Below are positions 1-8,566 of a stretch of DNA of 64,000 bases, in pieces (the stretch's first letter is position 1; each line of letters opens with the position of its first letter). The notes below the pieces were generated by a model. It had not been told where the DNA came from, did not search any database, and saw nothing but the letters and a program-made list of their open reading frames with translations. The stretch is taken from positions 377,142-441,141 of the forward strand of contig CAVXSD010000009.1 in NCBI GenBank assembly GCA_963764305.1, in the 5' to 3' direction. The stretch comes from Bog-473 sp963764305. GTDB lineage: Bacteria; Actinomycetota; Acidimicrobiia; Acidimicrobiales; RAAP-2. The position numbers and the translations under genes were made by a program.

Positions 1-558
1 GTCGAAGCGGTCGGAATTGAGCGAGTCGATCCGCCAGCCGGATCGGAACGCGGCGCGCAGCTCGCCATCGGTGACGCGACGGGGGCCCCAGTCACCGGGC
101 TGACGGTCGCTGAAACACATCAGATGAAGGTGGCCGCCTGGACGTAGAACCGCATGGAGGGCCGCGACATACCGGGTACGGGCAGCGTCGTCGAAGACGT
201 GGAACAACCCACTGTCGAGTATCGTCTGGAAGGACCCTTCGAGCGCGTCGAGGCGGAGCGCGTCGAGGCGGAGCGCGTCGAGAACCTGGAAGATGGTCTC
301 GACCCCACGCTCAGCGGCTTTGCGCCGGGCGATCTCGATCGCGCGCGGGGAGATGTCAATGCCGAGGGCCTCAGCGCCGCGGCGCGCAGCAAGGATCGTG
401 TGCTCGCCGGTCCCGCAGCCCGCGTCGAGGAGGGCACCGGTGAGCGCGCCGGCGTCGGCGAGACGGAGAAACGCGGGCTGGGGGCGGCCGATGTCCCACG
501 GCGGCGCCGGGCCCGTGTACGAGTCGTCCCAGTCGTGGGCTGGGCCGGTTGCAGTCAT
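1..558 (-). CDS. Class I SAM-dependent methyltransferase (3' end beyond window)
   Basis: The reading frame is open from an ATG at 558 leftward off the window edge (186 codons seen). It has the fold of small UbiE/thiopurine-type methyltransferases: an N-terminal WDxxY..PPWDIGRPQP segment, the SAM-binding motif I LLDAGCGTGEH near residue 43, an acidic IDISPRAIEIA strand at motif II, the ILDSGLFHVFDD motif IV region and a VLRPGGHLHLMCF strand. The substrate cannot be told. A 15-bp unit is tandemly repeated nearly three times at 241-282, in frame, giving LDALRLDALRLDALEG between motifs II and IV. The family normally has one copy of this segment, so this is a recent duplication or an assembly artefact. 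I am confident it is a real gene although its end is not visible. Confidence 0.85.
   Translation of the reverse strand, partial: MTATGPAHDWDDSYTGPAPPWDIGRPQPAFLRLADAGALTGALLDAGCGTGEHTILAARRGAEALGIDISPRAIEIARRKAAERGVETIFQVLDALRLDALRLDALEGSFQTILDSGLFHVFDDAARTRYVAALHAVLRPGGHLHLMCFSDRQPGDWGPRRVTDGELRAAFRSGWRIDSLNSDRFD
241..282. repeat. 15-bp tandem repeat, 2.8 copies, inside methyltransferase
   Basis: The unit gagcgcgtcgaggcg occurs at 241-255 and 256-270 and partly at 271-282 without a mismatch. It adds whole codons, so the reading frame survives. Confidence 0.95.
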
Positions 559-1280
559 GTGACCATTCTCGCTCAACTGGGCAAGCGAGAGGCGCGTCTA
601 TCCAATGAACGGGGACAGTGTCAGGAGGCCGTTGCGCGAGTAGTGAAGTGGACTACTAACCAAGAGACGGGGGGAGGCGTGGCCTGCATCGTGCCGTCAT
701 GGATCACCGCCCAGCATCGCATCGGCCCGACAAGGAGACCAGATGGTGGTCACCGGGCTGTGGCATCGGCCTGACGGGGCAACCGTACACCGGGGGAGGA
801 TCAAGGTCCGCCCGCGGTCCAACCGAAGGCGCATGATTGGACCGGTCACCCCCCATTCGGACCGTTGGCGATCGGTCACGGTGACGGGCGTCATCTCAGC
901 GCATACTCAGTGCGCGTGCAAAGTTGCATTTGGTCATCCGACTCGATAGACCGCCGCCGCACCCCCAGAGGCGATGACTGCGCGCCCGCCGATCGAATGG
1001 CTCATGACGCCCGACGCCCGACGCCCGACGCCCGAGCCCGAGCCCGATGACATCCTACGCCGCCCTGAGTGGCACCGGGCCGCCTGGAGGGGCGTGTGGC
1101 CGGACGTGTTCATCCGTGGCCCGAAGGCGGACCACGGGACGAGCCGGACGCCGTGCGAGGACTATTCGGAAGGGCAACGGTGCCTCGAGATCACGCCGGC
1201 CGATGACTCGTTAGGGGGTCTGTGGACGGGACTGCGGACGCCGGACGCCGCGTGATGCGTCGGGCGGAGGCGTAGGTCAG
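559..1280. other. Intergenic stretch without a recognisable gene
   Basis: About 720 bases upstream of the methyltransferase. The open frames here give low-complexity Arg/Pro-rich translations on both strands and match nothing I recognise. A short run of GACGCCC units followed by GAGCCC units lies at about 1008-1045. I see no convincing ribosome binding site and start pair. It may be decayed coding DNA like the stretch that follows it. Confidence 0.5.
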
Positions 1281-1318
1281 TCGGCCCCTGTCTTCAAAGG
1301 GGCCAATCTCACCTGACC
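1275..1318. other. Two-tier inverted repeat (hairpin)
   Basis: The inner arms GGCCCCT (1283-1289) and AGGGGCC (1298-1304) pair perfectly around an 8-base loop. The outer arms GGTCAG (1275-1280) and CTGACC (1313-1318) also pair, with unequal internal loops. It lies directly before the Ig-like fragment. A terminator is possible but there is no T-tract. Confidence 0.5.
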
Positions 1319-1495
1319 CCCTCCGACGGGGCTTCGCTGGCTGGGAGCCAGGTTCTCGATGCAGGGGCCGCTGACCCAGCGGGGGTGACCAAGGTCCAAT
1401 TCGAGCTCACGGGTGGAACGCTCAGCCAAGCGGTGATCGCCACCGGCACGCCGACCGTGTTCGCGTGGCTGGCGAAGTGGGACATGAGCGGGTTA
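1283..1495 (+). pseudogene. Fragment of bacterial Ig-like repeat protein
   Basis: Reading the frame that contains 1385 upstream and downstream gives PSDGASLAGSQVLDAGAADP followed by GVTKVQFELTGGTLSQAVIA and a TPTVFAWLAKWD strand. This is the pattern of Ig-like (Big-type) repeats found in large secreted actinobacterial proteins: a PSxGAxxxGxxVLDA opening, then GVTKVxFELTGG, then a TPTxxxWxxxWD strand. The expected following TTTVPNG strand is absent; the frame runs into unrelated sequence and stops at 1600. There is no start codon with a ribosome binding site and no signal peptide, so I read it as a stranded single-repeat remnant. Identification rests on my memory of the repeat family. Confidence 0.55.
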
Positions 1496-1510
1496 GGGGG
1501 GCTCTCTGGC

Positions 1511-1738
1511 CTACTCATGCGACAGTTCCAGCCGCGTCCGCTGATCCAGCCGCGTCCGCTGATCACCGATTACGCGTGCGCCTGCCCAAATCAGCAGTGA
1601 ACCTACCAAGCGCCGCGACCGAGCGAACCATTGCGAATGCTTGCGGAGTCGGACTCTTCCCTGCCGTGCGTGGCGGCGCTCATTCAGTAGATCCTCATGT
1701 CTGGCCTTCGCGAGGGCCCGTAACACATCGGGGTGCAT
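1511..1738 (-). CDS. Small basic actinobacterial protein (75 aa)
   Basis: The ATG at 1738 is preceded on the minus strand by AAGGAG with a 6-7 base gap, a good ribosome binding site. The protein opens MHPDVLRALAKARHEDLLNE, continues with an Arg/His-rich stretch, then a short hydrophobic helix (GSLLIWAGARVIG). Many actinobacteria encode such 60-75 aa proteins with an LxxLAKARHEDLLxEA start and one C-terminal helix; their function is unknown. The tail QRTRLDQRTRLE comes from an 18-bp perfect tandem duplication at 1528-1563, so the original C-terminus was probably six residues shorter. It overlaps the end of the Ig-like remnant on the other strand. Confidence 0.65.
   Translation of the reverse strand: MHPDVLRALAKARHEDLLNERRHARQGRVRLRKHSQWFARSRRLVGSLLIWAGARVIGDQRTRLDQRTRLELSHE
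1528..1563. repeat. 18-bp perfect tandem duplication
   Basis: The unit ccagccgcgtccgctgat occurs at 1528-1545 and 1546-1563. It is in frame within the C-terminus of the small minus-strand protein. Confidence 0.95.
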
Positions 1739-2187
1739 CGTTGCTCCTTAGGGACGAAGGAGAAGTATTTCGACAGGGTGTGACAATGGCCACGGCACGG
1801 CAGAGATCGCCGTAGTAGGTACGGGAGGGGAGCCGTCCGGGATTGCGCATATCACAGAGCTGGAGAATTTCATGGGAAGGATGGTGGGTTGGTCAGTTCT
1901 CGGGATGCAACATGATCGTCATCGTCGCGTGGCTCGGGGGGATTGGACAGTCGGATTTCCACCGAATGGCGTCCGCCGGTCGGTCCCCAAGGTCCGTCAT
2001 CCGCCTGGGACATCCGCTAGGTCAAAGAAAGTGCAGGGTCCCGTTCGCCGGGACCGTTACTGCCGGTGCGGTGGTATGACTTCTTTAGATACTTCCCCCT
2101 GAAAAAGTCGCCGTAGGTGCTCGCGATTTGAGCCCCGATCGATAAGGATGGCCCCGAACCGTAGGACTAGTACGGATCGAGGCCATC
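1739..2187. other. Intergenic, left flank of the transposase
   Basis: No gene recognised in about 450 bases. The right-hand part (about 2113-2187) is probably the left end of the insertion sequence: the stretch near 2117-2139 partly matches the reverse complement of 3570-3593 downstream of the transposase. The similarity is imperfect and is only a guess at the terminal inverted repeats. Confidence 0.4.
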
Positions 2188-3596
2188 GTGTTGAGAACTG
2201 TAAACGCGCAGCCCACATTGTGGGAAGCGATCCTCCCCGAGATGTGCCTCGGGATGCCGGCCGAGCTCGAGGCGGTTGACCGGCTGCTCAACGATCCGGC
2301 CTTCTTCGAGCCGTTCCGTGCACATTTCCACGCTGCGCTCGGGCGCCCGTCGGTACCGATCGAGACGTACTTGCGTCTGATGTTCTTGAAGTACCGCTAC
2401 CGCCTCGGCTTCGAGCCGTTGTGCCGGGAGGTCGCCGATTCGATCTCGTGGCAGCGCTTCTGTCGGATCCCGTTGGGCACGACGGTGCCGCATCCGACCA
2501 CCTTGATGAAGATCACCACCCGGTGCGGGTCATCCGCGGTCGACGGCTTGAACGAGGCGCTGCTGGCCAAGGCCCAGGCCGCCAAGGTCTTGAAGACCAA
2601 CAAGGTCCGTGCCGACACCACGGTGGTCCCCGCCAACGTCGCCTACCCGACGGACTCGGGCCTGATGGCCAAGGGCGTGGCCAAGATGGCCAAGGCAATC
2701 GAGAAGCTCAAGGATGTGGGACTGGCTTCGAGGACCAGGTCGCGGGACCGAACTCGGATGATGAGGGCCCGGGCCCGCTCCATCGGCGCCAACCTGCGAC
2801 GACGCAGCGGCGAGGCAAAAGACGAGGTCATGGCCATCAACGCCGACATGGTCCGCATCGCACACGTTGCCGTCGACGAGGCCCGCCAAGTCGCGGCGAA
2901 CGCTCTGCGGGCGCTCAAACGCCTCGGTGACGCCGCCCCAAGAAGGCTCTGCTCCATTGCCGGCGACTTGGCGATGACCGCCGGTCGGGTCGCTCAGATC
3001 GCCGAACAGACCGAGAAGCGTCTCGGTGGCGAAGTTCCCGACGGAGCGACCAGGCTGGTGTCGCTGCACGACCCCGATGCCCGCCCCATCCGCAAGGGTC
3101 GGCTCGGCAAGCCCGTCGAGTTCGGCTACAAGGCCCAGGTCGTCGACAACGAGGACGGCGTGGTGATCGACCACAACGTCGAGGTCGGCAACCCAGCGGA
3201 TGCGCCCATGCTCGTCCCCGCCATCGAGCGCGTCGCCCGGCGGGCCAGGCGCATGCCCAAGGCAGTCACCGCTGACCGCGGCTATGGGGAGAACGCGGTG
3301 AGAGTCCAGCTCGGCGCGCTCGGGGTGCGAACCGTCGTCCTTCCGACGAAAGGTAAACCGAGCGCGTCACGGCGCGCCGTCGAGAGCAGGCCGCAGTTCC
3401 AGCGCCTGGTGAAGTGGAGAACGGGAAGCGAAGGTCGGATCAGCTGCCTCAAACGAGACTTCGGTTGGAGCCGAACACAGATCGACGGCATCGAAGGAGC
3501 ACGCACCTGGTGCGGTTATGGGGTCTTCAACCACAATCTGGTGAAGATCGGAGCACTGACAACCTCCGAATAGGGCGAATCGAACCCAGCACCCCC
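2113..3596 (+). mobile_element. Insertion sequence carrying the ISNCY-type transposase (ends tentative)
   Basis: The boundaries are inferred from a weak inverted similarity: GGTGCTCGCGATTTGAGCCC near 2117-2137 against the reverse complement of the sequence just after the transposase stop (3574-3593). No target duplication could be confirmed by eye. The element contains a single gene. Confidence 0.35.
2188..3573 (+). CDS. Transposase, ISNCY-type, DUF772 N-terminus
   Basis: A full-length 461-residue DDE transposase with a GTG start. The first 110 residues form the DUF772-type DNA-binding domain (YLRLMFLKYRYRLGFEPLCREV, then SISWQRFCRIPL and VPHPTTLMK). The catalytic core starts at about residue 135 with VRADTTVVPANVAYPTDSG (first Asp), interrupted by a long Lys/Arg-rich helical insertion. 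It resumes with GRLGKPVEFGYKAQVVDN, the second Asp in VTADRGYGE, and a third acidic residue in the C-terminal GSEGRISCLKRDFGW segment (E of the EGR motif). This architecture matches transposases I know as ISNCY family. The frame is intact, unlike its neighbours, so the element may be recent. It would catalyse movement of its own element. Confidence 0.85.
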   Translation: MLRTVNAQPTLWEAILPEMCLGMPAELEAVDRLLNDPAFFEPFRAHFHAALGRPSVPIETYLRLMFLKYRYRLGFEPLCREVADSISWQRFCRIPLGTTVPHPTTLMKITTRCGSSAVDGLNEALLAKAQAAKVLKTNKVRADTTVVPANVAYPTDSGLMAKGVAKMAKAIEKLKDVGLASRTRSRDRTRMMRARARSIGANLRRRSGEAKDEVMAINADMVRIAHVAVDEARQVAANALRALKRLGDAAPRRLCSIAGDLAMTAGRVAQIAEQTEKRLGGEVPDGATRLVSLHDPDARPIRKGRLGKPVEFGYKAQVVDNEDGVVIDHNVEVGNPADAPMLVPAIERVARRARRMPKAVTADRGYGENAVRVQLGALGVRTVVLPTKGKPSASRRAVESRPQFQRLVKWRTGSEGRISCLKRDFGWSRTQIDGIEGARTWCGYGVFNHNLVKIGALTTSE

Positions 3597-3690
3597 ACGA
3601 TGCTGAGGGAACTCCACGATCTGGACGCACGCGTCGACTCGACCTCGGTCCTGGGTGCGCTCCGATCGAGTCGTGGTTCGCCAATGGTCG

Positions 3691-4496
3691 TCACTGCCTC
3701 AGCCAGTTGTCGACGAGAGCGTCAACACCTCGGTGCAACCGGTCTGGAATTCGATGACCGCACGAAGGCCATCGGACGTCTCCACTTCCTTCCTCGCGGT
3801 TCCCCGCGGAGGCCGCCTGGGTCGGAGGCCCGTAGAATGTCTTGAACTCGGCGAGGAGCTCGGACGGCGTGCCCGCGAAATTGCCCGCGAAATTGAAGGT
3901 GTACGTGTCCCGCTCCAACGCGATCTGCCCTGCGGTGACACCCGCGCCGGCGAACCTTCGATCACGTGCTCCTCGACTGCCCACGTCATCGGGCTGATGA
4001 ATCCCTCTGGAGGAGGCGGGGAGTAGCTCGAGCTGATCTTGAGAACCTGGGCGACGAGCGTCGGGTCGTTGGGGATCCAATTGCCCATGACGATCCGGCC
4101 GCCGGGCGTGTGACCCGGACGACCTCCTTGGCCACGTTGTGTGGCCTTGGCGCGAACATGGCCCCGAAGATGCTGACCACGAGGTCGAAGCGATCGTTCT
4201 CGAGACCGTGCAGATCGGTGGGTGTCGCCTTGCCCGGATCGGCAGTTGGTCAACCCGAGGCTCCGAGCCCGGGCGTTGCCGGCCTCGACGAGGTTGCTGG
4301 CGATGTCGACCCCGAGCACGTTCGCCCCGAGGGCGGCGGCCGGTAGGGCGGTCGTCCTGTCCCCACACCCAAGGTCCAGGACCTCGAGATCCCTCGTGAT
4401 CGCCAGCTCCTTGGCGAGCGCCTCACCGCTGTCCCGCATGCTGGCCGCAATTCGGGTGAAATCGCCTTTTTCCCAGAGTGTCTGTTTCGGATTCAT
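3691..4496 (-). pseudogene. SAM-dependent methyltransferase with several frameshifts
   Basis: The ATG at 4496 has GGGAGG about 11 bases upstream. The product begins MNPKQTLWEKGDFTRIAAS, followed by the SAM motif LEVLDLGCGDRTTALPAA and VLGVDIASNLVEAGN. The frame then breaks near 4235: the segment VVSIFGAMFAPRPHNVAKEV is read in a second frame, GGRIVMGNWIPNDPTLVAQV returns to the first, and ALERDTYTFNFAG lies in a third. Joined, these pieces give a UbiE-like methyltransferase typical of Gram-positive soil bacteria. A 12-bp tandem duplication at 3871-3894 gives NFAGNFAG. Either the gene is dead or the sequence has at least three indel errors. It stands alone, downstream of the insertion sequence. 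Confidence 0.7.
3871..3894. repeat. 12-bp perfect tandem duplication
   Basis: gcccgcgaaatt occurs twice in a row (3871-3882, 3883-3894), in frame inside the methyltransferase pseudogene. Confidence 0.95.
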
Positions 4497-4736
4497 CTTC
4501 TTCGTTGCCTCCCGGGTCGTTGACACGTCATGACCGCAGCCCGGGTTGCCAGGGGCGAGTTTGAAACTCGAGCGCGGGTACCCCCTGCTGAGCTCTGGGC
4601 GCAGCACCGCCCCGGGGGAGCACCCTTCACTCCGATGCTCGCGGGCTGGTCACGCTCACTGCCTGCGGGGCCACCTTCGGGCGCCTCTGAGGAGGTGACC
4701 GATCGCCGGCCCGAGCTCTCGTGCGGGTGGGCCGCC

Positions 4737-5563
4737 CTACCCGGGCTCGTCGGGCCGCGGGTTCGGCGCGAGGTCGGGCGCCGGCACCGCGATGGCCGGT
4801 GCCTCGGTGCCGCCGTCGATCTCGAACACCTTGCCCGTCACCCACGATGAGGCGTCGGACACGAGGTAGAGCACGGCACAGGCGATGTCCTCGGGCTCTC
4901 CCGGTCGTCCCAGCGGGGTGCCGTCGAGGAACTGCTGCCGCAGGGTGTCGTCGGTCAGGACGACGTCGAGCGAGCGCGTGGCAACGCCGCCGACGTCGAT
5001 GGCGTTGACTCGCACCCGTGGGGCGAGCTCGGGCGCGATGTTGCGCGTCATCCGGTCGAGCGCCGCCTTGGCCGCGCCATAGGCGACGAACATGGTCTGG
5101 GTCATGCTGGCCGAGCGCGACGAGATGTTGACGACGGCACCGGCGCCGACGGTGTCGACCATCTGGCGGGCCGCCAGCTTGGTCAGCGTGAGCGGCGCAG
5201 TGACATTGAACGCGAAGGTGCGGGCCATGAAGCCCTCGCTGGTCTCCATCGCGGCCCGGGGCATGGCGCCGCCCGCGTTGTTGACCAGGATGTCGAGGCG
5301 GCCGAACTCCGTCGACGGCACGGGCCACCAGCTCGCTCGCAGGCGGCCGCGTCGGTGACGTCGGTGGGCACGACGAGCGCCCGGCGGCCGAGCGATCGGA
5401 TCTGCGCCGCCACGTCCTCGAGGTCGGACGCCGTGCGCGCCGCCAGCACCACGTCCGCTCCTGCCTCGGCCAGGCCGATGGCGATGCCGCGCCCGATCCC
5501 GAGGCCCGCCCCCGTGACGATGGCCGACCCGGTCCCTGCGACGGAGAAGCGATCGAGGATCAC
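4737..5563 (-). CDS. Short-chain dehydrogenase/reductase (frame broken)
   Basis: An NAD(P)-dependent oxidoreductase of the SDR family. The GTG start at 5563 overlaps the stop of the upstream gene as GTGA, so the two are translationally coupled. Order of motifs: cofactor loop AIVTGAGLGIGRGIAIG, the NNAG stretch (ILVNNAGGAMP), the catalytic Ser in VVNISSRSAS, the YGAAK active-site pair (FVAYGAAKAALDRM), and the C-terminal LGRPGEPEDIACAVLYLVSD with WVTGKVFEIDGG. Two single-base changes near 5318 and 5338 put the NNAG half in another frame from the cofactor half. Restoring them gives a normal ~270-residue enzyme. It probably acts in the same catabolic unit as the reductase and P450 upstream; the substrate is unknown. 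Confidence 0.8.
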
Positions 5564-6644
5564 GCCGGCGGGTGTCCCCGCCGGCTCCGGTGCAGCCCCG
5601 GCTCGGCCCGGCCGGCCACCAGGGGCAGGTCGAGGTAGGTGCGCAGTCCCGGGCTCGGCCTCGCAGACGTAGGGGATGGCGTTGACGCAGTGCAATGCCG
5701 TGGCGACGATGCCCGGATTGCGGACGCAGGCCGGCCTCCACCGACTCGGGGTGCAACTTCTTGAAGGTGACGAGGCAGTTCGGATCGCCCGTGACCTCGA
5801 CCTCGAAGCGTTCCCCGGCCGGCCCGAAGCCCCAGGCCGGGTCGAGGTGCTCCTCGCCCATCAGCCAGTTGACCGCCGCGGTGACCACCGGCTCGCCGTC
5901 GACCAGCCGCCTCCCACTTGAACCGCTGTGCCGCCACCGTCCCCGGTTGGATCGGGCCGATGGGCGAGTCGATCGGCGCCGTGGCGACCGCCATCTCGTG
6001 GGTGGTCCGCAGCTGCGGATCGATGTCGAACCCCAGCTCGTCGGCGACCATGAAGATCGACTGGCGGAATCCCGCGCCGAGCGCGTCGGTCATGATGCTG
6101 CCGCGCGCCTCCTCCGGGGTCTTGCCGAACAGCATCCAGTCGCGGACGACGTCGGGGGCGCCGTAGGTGCGGATGTCGGAGAACTCCTCGGCCCGCACGT
6201 GGGTGATGGAGCCCGACAGGGCGGAGATCATGAGCGGGAACCGCTCGGTGATCCCCCCGGGGTGGATGCCGGTGCCGTGCAAGGTCACGCCGGCCGCCCG
6301 GGCGATGGCGTCGAACTTCTCCCGCTCCTCGCTCGGTGGGTAGAACCAGCCGAGCGGGGTGACCACGTTCTTGCCCGACTCCAGGATGGCGGCCACCACG
6401 TCGGATCGGCCATGAAGGGGCTGTAGAGGACGCAGTCGGCGTCGGTGGCCAGCAGCGCGTCGACGTCGCCGGTGGCGGTCACGCCCAATTCTCCTCGCGC
6501 CCAGCAGGACCCCGAGGTCCACCCCTCCTTGGCCGGGCTGTGGACCCAGGCCCCGGCGAGCTCGAGATCGGGATGCTGGAGGACCCCCTCGATGGCGGCA
6601 CGGCCCACCCCCCCGGTCGCCCACTGGATCACGCGGAAGCTCAC
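5560..6644 (-). CDS. Dihydrodipicolinate-reductase-like NAD(P)-binding protein (frame broken)
   Basis: The product opens VSFRVIQWATGGVGRAAIEG, a Rossmann dinucleotide fold with the GGVGRAA loop. It continues with GVTATGDVDALLATDADCVL and, after a frame change, ESGKNVVTPLGWFYPPSE, GTGIHPGGITERFPLM and EEFSDIRTYGAPDVVRDWM. This is the actinobacterial family annotated as dihydrodipicolinate reductase N-terminal-domain or diacylglycerol-kinase-related protein, found in steroid and acid catabolism clusters. I chose the GTG at 6644 because AAAGGA lies 8 bases before it; the ATG at 6653 has no spacing. At least four single-base breaks (about 6528, 6490, 6405, 5905, perhaps 5715) scatter the protein over three frames. 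Its stop overlaps the SDR start. Confidence 0.7.
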
Positions 6645-6743
6645 GGGCCACATCCTTTGCTCGTCGGGACAGGCATCGCCCGGAATGATGCCACCTGGCC
6701 GGCGAAGTGACAGAGGTGCGGCGGCACCGTGGCGATGCTGCAA

Positions 6744-8027
6744 TCACCCGAGGGGCGTGAACTCCAAATGCAACCGTTGCAGGCCGCGCAAGATGTAGGT
6801 CGGCGCGTACTCGTACCGGCGTGCGCCGGCCGGGCCGTGTTCCGAGTCCGAGATCTCGATGTCGCCCATGCGGGCGAGGAGCCGCTCGACGCTGATGCGG
6901 GCCTCGGCCCGGGCCAGCGGCCCCCCGGGGCAGGAATGCGGGACCGCGTCCGAAGGCGAGATGCTCGCTGGCGTTCGGCACGGTCCAGCCGGAACTCGCC
7001 GGGGTCCTCGAAATGGCGGGGGTCTCGGCCGGCGGCTCCGTTGAGCACCATGATCGTGGTGCCGGCCGGGATGTCGACACCGCCGACCGTGCTCGGCGTG
7101 CGCGACAGGCGGAAGTCCCCTTGCACCGGGCTCTCCATCCGGAGGCACTCCTCGATGAAATCGGGAATGCGGGTGCGGTCCTCCCGGAGCAGTTGCTGCA
7201 GGTCGCTGCGCTCGCCGATCAACTGCAGCGCGGCGGCGAGCAGCCGCACCGTCGTCTCCTGGCCGGCCGAGAACACGTTGGCGGCCACCCGGACGACGTC
7301 GATCACTTCGGGCATCGAGCCGTCGGGAAAGGTGGCGGTCGCCAGGCCCGTCAGCACGTCGTCGCGCGGCTCGCGGCGCCGGTCCTCGACGTACGTCGTC
7401 AGCTGGTCGTAGAGGAACTCGAGCGGCGAGTGGCCGAGCGAGCCGGACCCCGTGCTCCCGAGCGCCTGGCTGTGTTGGCGGCTGCCCTGGAGCTCCTCGC
7501 GGAACCACTCGTGGTCGGACTCGGGAACGCCCAGGAGATCGGCGATCACGTACAGCGTGAAAGGCCCGGCGAAGTCCCTGATGAGCTCGCACTCCCCGCG
7601 TGCGACGAACTCGTCGATCTGTCGGTCCGCCCGGCGCCACATGAATTCCTCGTTCTCCCTGAGGCGCTTCGGGGTGATCAGCCGCATCAGCATGCCCCGG
7701 TGCGCCTTGTGCTTGGGCGGGTCCATCGTGGTGATCTGGTCGCTGAACGGCAACTCGTCGCGGTGCTGCTCGATGAGGGCGCTGACGTCGTCGCCCTCGA
7801 GCGGGACAGGGAACCCGGGGAACGGGCCGGTCACGGCATTGCACGACGAGAAGGTGGCGGTGTCGGTGTAGACCGAGACCGCCTCTTCGTAGCCCGTGAC
7901 CATCACGACGCCGTGGTGCGGCTCCGGCTGCACGGGGCATTGCGCACGCAGGCGCGTCGAAGTACGGGTAGGGGTCGACGACCAGCTCGCGGCCCCGGAA
8001 GAAGTCGATGCCGTCGTAGTCGCTCAT
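6744..8027 (-). CDS. Cytochrome P450 (frame broken)
   Basis: A soluble bacterial P450 monooxygenase of about 420 residues. The ATG at 8027 follows GGAGGAGA with a 5-base gap. Visible features are the C-helix region MDPPKHKAHRGMLMRLITP, the I-helix oxygen-binding FSAGQETTVRLLA, the ExxR of helix K (EECLRMESPVQGDFRLSR), and the haem loop FGRGPxHSCPGGPLARAEA with its Cys ligand. The haem loop can only be read by joining two frames near 6935-6990. A third break lies near 7950, just after DPYPYFDA. Each break looks like one extra or missing base. The SDR and the reductase follow in the same direction, so a small oxidative pathway is likely. An inverted repeat upstream at 8073-8087 is a candidate operator. 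Confidence 0.8.
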   Translation of the reverse strand: MSDYDGIDFFRGRELVVDPYPYFDAPACAMPRAAGAAPRRRDGHGLRRGGLGLHRHRHLLVVQCRDRPVPRVPCPARGRRRQRPHRAAPRRVAVQRPDHHDGPAQAQGAPGHADAADHPEAPQGERGIHVAPGGPTDRRVRRTRGVRAHQGLRRAFHAVRDRRSPGRSRVRPRVVPRGAPGQPPTQPGAREHGVRLARPLAARVPLRPADDVRRGPAPRAARRRADGPGDRHLSRRLDARSDRRRPGGRQRVLGRPGDDGAAARRRAAVDRRAQRPAATAPGGPHPHSRFHRGVPPDGEPGARGLPPVAHAEHGRRCRHPGRHHDHGAQRSRRPRPPPFRGPRRVPAGPCRTPASISPSDAVPHSCPGGPLARAEARISVERLLARMGDIEISDSEHGPAGARRYEYAPTYILRGLQRLHLEFTPLG

Positions 8028-8072
8028 GATCTCTCCTCCCGCGTTGCCCCGCCCCGCCTCTGCGGTACCTGT

Positions 8073-8087
8073 GAGAATGGCATTCTC
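8073..8087. promoter_or_regulatory. Perfect inverted repeat, candidate TetR-type operator
   Basis: GAGAAT-GGC-ATTCTC lies 46 bases upstream of the P450 start. The 6-bp arms match exactly around three bases. Sites of this form are typical of TetR regulators; the cognate protein is not identified. Confidence 0.6.
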
Positions 8088-8175
8088 GGAGGGAGAGAGT
8101 ATCTGCTCCGTGGTGCCCCGGCCAAGGTCCGGGCTAGGAGAGAGGCGCAGCTGGGCGTCGACTCACGCGGGTCGG

Positions 8176-8481
8176 TCAGCCCCCTGGGGTGTGATGGGCC
8201 ACGAGCTCGATCCAGGTCACGCTCGACGGGGCGCCGGTGATGCCCCCTTCGACGAGCGCCGCACCCAGCCGCTCTTCCATGAACCGGGCCTGGTGCTCGG
8301 GGGTGTCCCAGATCTCGGTCACGACCAGGTGCCCGTCCTCGTTGAGCCCGGCCGCGTGGACCTGGAGCCCGTCGGGCCAGTCGCCGGCGCCGGTTGCCGG
8401 ATCGATTCCGAGGGCGGCGTTGACGGCCTCGTACTCCTTCGTCGTGACTCCTTCGAACTCGAGGATCAGCTGGGCCGGCAT
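8176..8481 (-). CDS. Small dimeric alpha/beta-barrel (ABM-like) protein
   Basis: 101 residues from the ATG at 8481, which follows GGAGG with a 7-base gap; a more upstream start at 8505 has no such site. The sequence pattern MPAQLILEFEGVTTKEYEAV, then GLQVHAAGLNEDGHLVVTEIW and HQARFMEERLGAAL, is that of the antibiotic-biosynthesis-monooxygenase-like fold: two beta-alpha-beta units and a WDTPEHQARFM segment. Such proteins are often small stand-alone enzymes or dimerisation partners of unknown reaction. It lies upstream of the P450 on the same strand, beyond the candidate operator. Confidence 0.7.
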   Translation of the reverse strand: MPAQLILEFEGVTTKEYEAVNAALGIDPATGAGDWPDGLQVHAAGLNEDGHLVVTEIWDTPEHQARFMEERLGAALVEGGITGAPSSVTWIELVAHHTPGG

Positions 8482-8566
8482 GTCATACCTCCATCGTCGT
8501 TGCAACCAGGGTGGGCCCAGTATGCCCGTGCCACCTCTGTGTCACCTGAGGAACGCCGGGAGGCGC

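Noticed and set aside
241..282. Short direct repeats as a minisatellite or CRISPR trace
   Set aside because: The repeat has no spacers and lies in frame inside a methyltransferase gene.
1283..1304. Sequence CTTCAAA in a stem-loop, suggestive of a tRNA-Sec anticodon arm
   Set aside because: No acceptor, D or T arms could be folded around it, and the loop has eight bases.
4627..5328. Separate minus-strand gene of 233 codons over the SDR
   Set aside because: It is the third-frame shadow of the SDR; real motifs (NNAG, YxxxK) lie in the other frames.
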